DNA from: JBFHNV01 sp965365655
GTDB taxonomy: Bacteria > Pseudomonadota > Gammaproteobacteria > HK1
Direction of reading: 5' to 3'
Length of the DNA stretch: 11,705 nucleotides
Assembly (NCBI GenBank): GCA_965365655.1
Contig: CBDUCN010000149.1
Location: forward strand, 1 to 11,705
Part shown: piece after piece, positions 7,325-11,705 of the stretch
How positions within the stretch are numbered: position 1 is the stretch's first letter
Layout of the letters: each line of letters begins with the position of its first letter
Notes under the pieces: generated by a model
Seen by the model: the letters and a program-made list of their open reading frames with translations, nothing else
Database searches by the model: none
What the model was told of the DNA's origin: nothing
Translations under genes and position numbers: made by a program

Positions 7325-8158
7325 TCAGCCGCGCAGCGCGGCCAGCAGCTCCGAGTGCCGGTTCGCGAGCTCCAGGCTGGTGTCGTAGTGGTTGCGCCCG
7401 GGCAGCTCCCCGTGGCGCGTGCGCAGGCCGCGCCCGCGCGCGGCGCGCGCGAAGTCCGCCGACTGGCGGCGCAACGCGTCGAGCTCCGCGTCACCCCAGG
7501 CGACGGCGAGGTCCGGCCCGCCGCGCGGGATGCCGCGTAGCGGGCTCAGGCGCGCCGCGTTCCCCGCGTCGACGCCCAGCGCGTCACCCTGCGCCGTGCC
7601 GCACAGCGGCTGCATGTCGTAGAGACCGCTCAGCAGCACCGCGCTCCTCGGCCACGCCGGGGCGTGCGGGTCGAACGCCGCGAGCGCGGCGATCAGCGCG
7701 CCGGTGGCATGACCCAGCAGGTGGCCGCGCGACGGGTCGAGGCCGAACTGCGCGCCCTGCTCGACCAGGAAGGCCCAGGCGCGCGACACCTGCCGCGCGC
7801 GCGTCTCGAGGTCGGCCTCGCGGTCGTAGCCGACGACGACCAGCGCGGCGCCGTTGCCGTGCACCGCGAGGGCCGGGTAGCCGGCGTCCAGCCGCTTCGC
7901 CATCGGCCACGTGTTGCCGTTCACGAACACCGCGAACGGAAGGTTCCGCGGGCGATGGTTGGGCAGGTACAGGTCCAGGCGCTCGCACTCCGTGCCGCCG
8001 TAGGACACGTCCGTGCGCAGCTCCGGCGTGCGCTGCCGCGCGCGCTCGCTGCCCTCGCGCCACGCGTGGAACCACGCCGACGGGTCGGGCACCCGCGTGG
8101 CCTGGTCGTAGCGCGGGTCGGGCTCGCGCGGCGCGCGGCTGTTGGTGGGAAGCGTCAT
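7325..8158 (-). CDS. Alpha/beta hydrolase, arylformamidase-like, with substituted nucleophile
   Basis: This is an alpha/beta-hydrolase-fold protein of 277 aa. It resembles bacterial kynurenine formamidase-like or carboxylesterase-like proteins: YGGTECERLDLYLP (about 53-66) matches the family entry strand. The oxyanion loop, normally HGG-W, reads VNGNTW (79-84). The nucleophile elbow, normally GHSAG, reads GHATG (149-153) with A151 where serine belongs. The acidic residue (E225 in WGDAEL) and the histidine (H257 in GRNHYD) are retained. By known chemistry an alanine at the nucleophile position should abolish serine-hydrolase activity. The protein may be a pseudoenzyme with a binding or regulatory role, or may use another mechanism. 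The start at 8158 is supported by AGGA eight bases upstream, although an ATG three codons earlier (8167) is possible. It is convergent with the dioxygenase and divergent from dctP. Confidence 0.85.
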   Translation of the reverse strand: MTLPTNSRAPREPDPRYDQATRVPDPSAWFHAWREGSERARQRTPELRTDVSYGGTECERLDLYLPNHRPRNLPFAVFVNGNTWPMAKRLDAGYPALAVHGNGAALVVVGYDREADLETRARQVSRAWAFLVEQGAQFGLDPSRGHLLGHATGALIAALAAFDPHAPAWPRSAVLLSGLYDMQPLCGTAQGDALGVDAGNAARLSPLRGIPRGGPDLAVAWGDAELDALRRQSADFARAARGRGLRTRHGELPGRNHYDTSLELANRHSELLAALRG

Positions 8159-8329
8159 GCCGCGCATCCTGCTTGCAGCGCGCCCCGGGCCGCAATCGTG
8201 CGCGCACGACCCCGTGCCGGCGGCGACTCGGGCGCTTCGGCCGCGAGGCGCGCCGGGCGGGTGCGCGAGCCGGACAGCCCGTCCTTCCGGCGGGCACGCC
8301 CGCGTCACCGGCAACGCAAGCCGCACACG

Positions 8330-8370
8330 GCGGAGGCCGGCCCGGACGGGCCGCCGAGGCCGGCCTCCGC
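8330..8370. repeat. Perfect 13-bp inverted repeat upstream of the TRAP operon
   Basis: The arms are 8330-8342 (GCGGAGGCCGGCC) and 8358-8370 (its exact reverse complement), with a 15-base loop. No T run follows on either strand, so it is not a standard intrinsic terminator. An internal alternative hairpin (GGCCC 8339-8343 with GGGCC 8348-8352, loop GGAC) is mutually exclusive with the long stem. It could be an operator for TRAP or hydrolase expression, or an RNA structure in a long leader. Function is not known. Confidence 0.6.
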
Positions 8371-8575
8371 GCGCCGCCATCGCGGTGGCGCTGCGCGCCG
8401 GCGCGCGGCGCCGACCCCGGATCCGTGCCCGGGCGGCGAGGCGTGGTCGCGATCCCGCGAAGGCGGTACGCTTGGTCAGGACATGCGTTCGCGCGCACCG
8501 TCGGAATTCGGGGCCGCGCGAATCGCCCGTCCGCGCACGGCGCGCGGGCGCGACCCACCATCCCCACCCGTCACT

Positions 8576-8582
8576 GGAGGAG
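8576..8582 (+). promoter_or_regulatory. Strong Shine-Dalgarno of dctP
   Basis: GGAGGAG lies seven bases before the ATG at 8590. It is the strongest ribosome binding site in the window, in keeping with high demand for a binding protein. It decides the start in a frame that stays open far upstream. Confidence 0.8.
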
Positions 8583-8589
8583 CCTCTCC

Positions 8590-9561
8590 ATGCGCACACT
8601 GTTGAATACCGTTCTCGCCGCCGCCGCCGTCGGCCTCGCCGCACCCGCCGGCGCGCAGAGCTGGGACATGCCGACGCCGTACCCGGACGGCAACTTCCAG
8701 ACCAAGAACGTGTACTGGTTCGTCGACCGCGTGAAGGAGCTGTCCGGCGGCAAGCTGGAGATCAAGGTCCACAGCGCGGCGTCGCTGTTCAAGATGCCGG
8801 AGATCAAGCGCGCGGTGCGCTCCGGGCAGGCGCCCATCGGCGAGGTGCTGATGAGCGTGCACGGCAACGAGGACGCGCTGTGGGAGGTGGACGGGATCCC
8901 GTTCCTCGCCGCCGGCTACGACAACGCGTGGAAGCTGTGGCAGGCGCAGAAGCCCTATATCGAGAAGCTGCTCGCGAAGGAGAAGCTGGTGCCGCTGTAC
9001 GCGGTGGCGTGGCCGGGCCAGGGCCTGTACGTGCAGCAGGAAATGCAGAGCCTGGACGCGATGTCGGGCGTGAAGTTCCGCGCGTACAACGCCGCGACGT
9101 CACGCCTCGCCGAGCTGATGGGCGCGGTGCCCACGACGGTGCAGTACGCCGAGGTGCCGCAGGCCTTCTCCACCGGCCTCGTGTCCGCGATGCTCACCTC
9201 CGGCGCCACCGGCGTGGACGTCAAGGCCTGGGACTTCCTGAACGTGTACTACGACACCCGCGCCATGCACCCGAAGAACCTGGTGATGGTGAACCGCGCG
9301 GCGCTGGACGCGCTGGACGCGCCGGTTCGCGACGCGCTGCTGCAGGCCGCCGCGGAGGCCGAGAAGCGGGGCTGGGAGGAGTCGCAGCGCGTCGCCGCCG
9401 AGACCGTGAAGACGCTCGCCGAGAACGGCATGAAGACGCCGCAGCCGGGGCCCGAGCTGGTCAGCGGCCTGAAGGCGATCGGCGACACCATGACCAGCGA
9501 GTGGCTGCAGCGCGCCGGCGCGGACGGCAAGGCGCTGGTCGAGGCGTACCGGGCGCAGTAG
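8590..9561 (+). CDS. dctP: TRAP transporter substrate-binding protein, DctP family
   Basis: This is a periplasmic solute-binding protein of 323 aa, the normal family length. It captures the substrate and delivers it to the DctQM membrane complex. Residues 1-22 form a Sec signal peptide ending PAGA before QSWD. The mature part has typical DctP segments: NVYWFVDRVKELSGGKLEIKV (about 40-60), EIKRAVRSGQAPIGEVLMS (about 73-91) and GVKFRAYN with R164. R164 is the conserved arginine that salt-bridges the carboxylate of the ligand in characterised members. PQAFSTGLVSAMLTSG (about 189-204) is the usual second-domain segment. The ligand is therefore probably a carboxylic acid, but its identity is not determined. 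It is the first gene of the TRAP operon and is separated from dctQ by a hairpin-containing gap. The symbol denotes the family, not proven C4-dicarboxylate transport. Confidence 0.95.
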   Translation: MRTLLNTVLAAAAVGLAAPAGAQSWDMPTPYPDGNFQTKNVYWFVDRVKELSGGKLEIKVHSAASLFKMPEIKRAVRSGQAPIGEVLMSVHGNEDALWEVDGIPFLAAGYDNAWKLWQAQKPYIEKLLAKEKLVPLYAVAWPGQGLYVQQEMQSLDAMSGVKFRAYNAATSRLAELMGAVPTTVQYAEVPQAFSTGLVSAMLTSGATGVDVKAWDFLNVYYDTRAMHPKNLVMVNRAALDALDAPVRDALLQAAAEAEKRGWEESQRVAAETVKTLAENGMKTPQPGPELVSGLKAIGDTMTSEWLQRAGADGKALVEAYRAQ

Positions 9562-9572
9562 CGCCGCGCCAC

Positions 9573-9604
9573 CGTCCGGCCGCGGTCCCCGCCGCGGCCG
9601 GACG
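9573..9604 (+). repeat. Intercistronic 13-bp hairpin between dctP and dctQ
   Basis: The arms are 9573-9585 (CGTCCGGCCGCGG) and 9592-9604 (its exact reverse complement), with a 6-base loop. It starts 11 bases after the dctP stop and ends 26 bases before the dctQ start. There is no T run, so full termination is unlikely. A stem at this place in a transport operon commonly protects the 3' end of the binding-protein mRNA or partly attenuates downstream genes, giving more DctP than DctQM. That role is inferred. Confidence 0.65.
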
Positions 9605-9630
9605 CGGCGGGACACGGGAGCACCGACCCG

Positions 9631-10155
9631 ATGCCGTCCTTCCTGCGTCGCGCGCTCGACGCGCTGTATCTCGGCTGCGCCGTCGTCGCGGCGCTGCTGC
9701 TCGCCGGCATCGGAGTGCTGATCAGCGCGCAGATCGTCGGCCGCTTCTTCGGCCTCGTGGTGCCGTCGGCGAACGAGATCTCCGGCTTCTTCCTCGCGAC
9801 CTCCACCTTCCTCGCGCTGGCGTACTCGCTGCGCGCCGGGACCCACATCCGGGTCACGCTGCTGGTGTCGCGGCTGCCGGGAGGCGCGCAGCGCGTGGCC
9901 ACCGCGCTCGCGCTGCTGGTCGCGGCGGCGCTGTGCACGTACTTCACGTGGTACTCCGGCGCGCAGACCCTCGAGAGCTGGCGCTACGGGGACCTGTCGG
10001 ACGGCCTGATCGGCGTGCCGCTGTGGATCCCGCAGTCCAGCATGACCGTGGGCCTCGCGGTGATGACCGTCGCGCTGCTCGACGAGCTGGCCGCGATGCG
10101 CGGCGGCGGCACGCCGCGCTTCGAGGGCGGAAGCGAGATCGGGATCGGACATTGA
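9631..10155 (+). CDS. dctQ: TRAP transporter small permease subunit, DctQ family
   Basis: This is the small inner-membrane subunit of the TRAP transporter, 174 aa with four predicted membrane helices at about 10-33, 48-66, 88-108 and 129-150. It pairs with DctM to form the sodium-coupled permease that receives substrate from DctP. Family marks are IVGRFFG at the end of helix 1, SANEISGFFLATSTFLALAY (about 48-66), and GTHIRVTLLV after helix 2 (R..HIRV type). The start at 9631 has GGAG ten bases upstream. The C-terminal tail after helix 4 is short and hydrophilic. It is the second gene of the operon. The next gene, dctM, begins 137 bases later, longer than the few bases or overlap usual in TRAP operons. 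Confidence 0.93.
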   Translation: MPSFLRRALDALYLGCAVVAALLLAGIGVLISAQIVGRFFGLVVPSANEISGFFLATSTFLALAYSLRAGTHIRVTLLVSRLPGGAQRVATALALLVAAALCTYFTWYSGAQTLESWRYGDLSDGLIGVPLWIPQSSMTVGLAVMTVALLDELAAMRGGGTPRFEGGSEIGIGH

Positions 10156-10292
10156 CGAAAGCGTGCGTCAGCCGGGCGCCCGGCGCGGCCCTGCACGGGC
10201 GCACGCGGCGCCACGCCGTCCCCGGGCGCGCTCACGCCGCGCGTGTCCCCGCGCGTAGCGCCCGGCGCGCGCCGGTCAGCGGCTGAGCCCGC
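10156..10292 (+). other. 137-base dctQ-dctM gap with two 14-bp palindromes
   Basis: No gene is recognised here. GCCGGGCGCCCGGC (10171-10184) and CCGGCGCGCGCCGG (10262-10275) are each perfect palindromes. They share the 12-base direct repeat GCGCCCGGCGCG (10176-10187 and 10258-10269). The dctM start has no strong Shine-Dalgarno. RNA folding that modulates dctM translation is possible, but palindromes arise fairly easily by chance at this GC content. Confidence 0.4.
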
Positions 10293-11600
10293 GTGGACGT
10301 CGCGACCGCCTCGCTGGTGCTCGCCACGCTGCTGCTGGCGCTGCTCGCCGGCGGCCTGTGGGTCGCCGTGACGCTGCTGATCGTCGGCCTGGTCGCGATG
10401 AGCATGTTCACCAGCGCGCCGGCCGGCGCGATCATGGCGACCACGGTGTGGGGCTCGATCTCCACCTGGACCCTGACCGCGCTGCCGCTGTTCGTGTGGA
10501 TGGGCGAGATCCTGTTCCGCACCCGACTCGCGGAGGACATGTTCGCGGGGCTCTCACCGTGGCTGGTCCGCCTCCCCGGCCGGCTGCTGCACGTCAACAT
10601 CCTCGGCTGCGCGGTGTTCGCGGCGGTGTCCGGCTCGTCGGCCGCGACCGCGATGACCATCGGCAAGATGTCGGTACCGGAGCTCTCGCGCCGCGGCTAC
10701 GACGAGAAGCAGGTGATCGGCTCGCTGGCCGGCTCCGCGACGCTCGGGCTGCTGATCCCGCCGTCCATCATCCTCATCGTCTACGGCGTGGCCGCCGAGC
10801 AGTCCATCATCCGGCTGTTCATCGCGGGCATCGTCCCGGGCCTGCTGCTGGCCGGACTCTTCATGGGCTACGTCGTGGCGTGGTCGCTGCTGCACCCGGA
10901 CCGGGTGCCACGCACCGAGGAACGCTACAGCCTCGCGACGCGGCTGCGCGCGGCCGGGCGCCTGCTGCCGGTGATGCTGCTGCTCGTGTTCGTCATCGGC
11001 TCGATCTACGTCGGCTGGGCCACCGCAACCGAGGCCGCGTGCCTCGGCGTGGTGGGCGCGCTCGCACTCTCGGCGCTGTCGCGCTCGCTCACCTGGGCGA
11101 CCTTCCGCGACGCACTGATGGGTGCGACGCGCACCAGCTGCATGATCGGATTCATCCTCGCCGGCGCGGCCTTCCTGTCCACCGCGATGGGCTTCACCGG
11201 CATCCCGCGCGGGCTCGCGGAGTGGATCCGCGACATGGCGCTCTCGCCGTACGCGCTGATCGCCGCGCTCACGGTGTTCTTCATCGTGCTCGGCTGCTTC
11301 CTCGACGGCATCTCCGTGGTGGTGCTCACCGTCGCCGTGATCCTGCCGATGGTGGAGGCGGCCGGCATCGATCTGCTGTGGTTCGGGATCTACGTGGTGC
11401 TGGTCGTCGAGATGTCGCAGATCACGCCGCCGGTGGGCTTCAACCTGTTCGTGATCCAGGGGCTCACCGGGCGCGACATCCTCTACATCGCGCGCGCCGC
11501 GCTGCCGTACTTCGCGCTGATGTGCGTCGCGGTCGCGATCCTGGTGACGTACCCGGAGCTCGTGACGTGGCTGCCGGAGCTGGCGACGCGCCGCGGCTGA
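10293..11600 (+). CDS. dctM: TRAP transporter large permease subunit, DctM family
   Basis: This is the large inner-membrane subunit of the TRAP transporter, 435 aa with about 12 hydrophobic segments, of normal length. It forms the sodium-coupled transport channel for the substrate delivered by DctP. Diagnostic stretches are SGSSAATAMTIGKMSVPEL followed by RRGYDEKQVIGSLAGSATLG and LIPPSIILIVYG (about 111-169), and the C-terminal QITPPVGFNLFVIQG (about 375-389). The start is GTG at 10293. An in-frame TGA lies three codons upstream, and the GTG start includes all of the first helix (ASLVLATLLLALLAG). The next in-frame ATG would remove most of this helix. No good Shine-Dalgarno precedes it; GGCTGAG about six bases upstream is the best candidate. 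It is the last gene of the operon. Confidence 0.94.
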   Translation: MDVATASLVLATLLLALLAGGLWVAVTLLIVGLVAMSMFTSAPAGAIMATTVWGSISTWTLTALPLFVWMGEILFRTRLAEDMFAGLSPWLVRLPGRLLHVNILGCAVFAAVSGSSAATAMTIGKMSVPELSRRGYDEKQVIGSLAGSATLGLLIPPSIILIVYGVAAEQSIIRLFIAGIVPGLLLAGLFMGYVVAWSLLHPDRVPRTEERYSLATRLRAAGRLLPVMLLLVFVIGSIYVGWATATEAACLGVVGALALSALSRSLTWATFRDALMGATRTSCMIGFILAGAAFLSTAMGFTGIPRGLAEWIRDMALSPYALIAALTVFFIVLGCFLDGISVVVLTVAVILPMVEAAGIDLLWFGIYVVLVVEMSQITPPVGFNLFVIQGLTGRDILYIARAALPYFALMCVAVAILVTYPELVTWLPELATRRG

Positions 11601-11631
11601 CGGGCGCGCGGGCAGCCTTCCTCTTCAGCCG

Positions 11632-11653
11632 CGCGCCGGCGCGTACCGGCGCG
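11632..11653. terminator. Possible bidirectional hairpin between dctM and the convergent right-edge gene
   Basis: CGCGCCGG (11632-11639) and CCGGCGCG (11646-11653) form a perfect 8-bp stem with a 6-base loop. It is central in the 61-base gap between two convergent stops. There is no T run on either side, so termination by the hairpin alone is uncertain. Confidence 0.35.
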
Positions 11654-11661
11654 GGCCGCGG

Positions 11662-11705
11662 TCAGAATCGCAGGCGGAAGCTGCCTCGCAGGACGTCGCG
11701 CATGA
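11662..11705 (-). CDS. C-terminal end of a probable outer-membrane beta-barrel protein (partial)
   Basis: Only the last 13 codons and the stop are in the window. They encode MRDVLRGSFRLRF, ending at a TGA at 11664-11662. A terminal phenylalanine with hydrophobic or aromatic residues at alternating positions before it (F at -1, L at -3, F at -5, L at -9) is the known C-terminal signature of outer-membrane beta-barrels. TonB-dependent receptors often end in the same way. Its convergent placement next to a TRAP operon would suit a receptor that brings the same substrate across the outer membrane. With so few residues visible, both the existence of the gene and its class are inference. Confidence 0.45.
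   Translation of the reverse strand, partial: MRDVLRGSFRLRF

Larger units (their letters stand above)
8159..8589. other. 431-base divergent intergenic region, no gene recognised
   Basis: This stretch lies between the hydrolase start (minus) and the TRAP binding-protein start (plus). Open frames crossing it are extensions or shadows and show no recognisable protein. It holds a small GCGGG/CCCGC hairpin (8290-8303), a perfect 13-bp inverted repeat (8330-8370), a 14-bp GC palindrome (8393-8406) and the dctP ribosome binding site. A poor sigma-70-like pair (TGGTCG 8444-8449, TACGCT 8467-8472, spacer 17) is the best promoter guess for the TRAP operon. AGGA on the minus strand (8170-8167) is the hydrolase ribosome binding site. 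Confidence 0.6.

Noticed and set aside
8393..8406. 14-bp palindrome GCGCGCCGGCGCGC as an operator
   Set aside because: It is pure GC in alternating sequence and not unexpected in a region of this composition. Nothing else supports it.
6313..8589. Plus-strand open frame that runs through the dioxygenase and hydrolase regions into dctP
   Set aside because: Only the part from 8590 encodes a protein (DctP with signal peptide and strong ribosome binding site). The upstream part is Arg/Ala/Pro-rich and lies out of frame with the dioxygenase and antisense to the hydrolase.
8142..10286. Plus-strand 700-codon open frame across dctP and dctQ
   Set aside because: It is out of frame with both TRAP genes, has a low-complexity Arg/Ala/Gly composition and no recognisable domain.

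Overview
The window is very GC-rich DNA with dense genes and short intergenic gaps. It comes from a Gram-negative bacterium, most likely a proteobacterium. The evidence is an RND pump with a periplasmic adaptor, a complete TRAP transporter with a Sec-exported binding protein, and a fragment ending like an outer-membrane beta-barrel. Genus or class cannot be read from the sequence. I see no rRNA, tRNA, CRISPR array, insertion sequence or phage gene.

Left block (about 1-4250, minus strand): an efflux operon. A periplasmic adaptor (4246 down to 3167) is followed after 17 bases by an inner-membrane RND transporter that runs off the left edge with at most a few residues missing. No TolC-like channel gene or regulator is visible.

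Middle block (about 4430-8160): four enzyme genes in two convergent pairs. They are a DHDPS/N-acetylneuraminate-lyase family Schiff-base aldolase (+), a class I glutamine-amidotransferase-like gamma-glutamyl hydrolase of the PuuD type (-), a PhyH-type Fe(II)/2-oxoglutarate dioxygenase (+), and an arylformamidase-like alpha/beta hydrolase (-). The hydrolase has lost its nucleophile serine (GHATG instead of GHSAG) and its HGG oxyanion loop (NGN).

Right block (about 8590-11600, plus strand): a three-gene TRAP transporter, dctP-dctQ-dctM type, for an unidentified and probably carboxylated substrate. The dctP-dctQ gap holds a perfect 13-bp hairpin. The dctQ-dctM gap is unusually long and contains two 14-bp palindromes. 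At the right edge, the last 13 codons of a minus-strand gene look like the end of a TonB-dependent receptor or other outer-membrane beta-barrel.

Inference: the TRAP system, dioxygenase, gamma-glutamyl hydrolase, aldolase and hydrolase homologue, possibly with the outer-membrane protein, resemble a small uptake-and-degradation locus. It would serve a carboxylated compound that may be amide- or gamma-glutamyl-linked. The genes are not one operon, so this rests on proximity and family chemistry only. The efflux operon is probably a separate unit.
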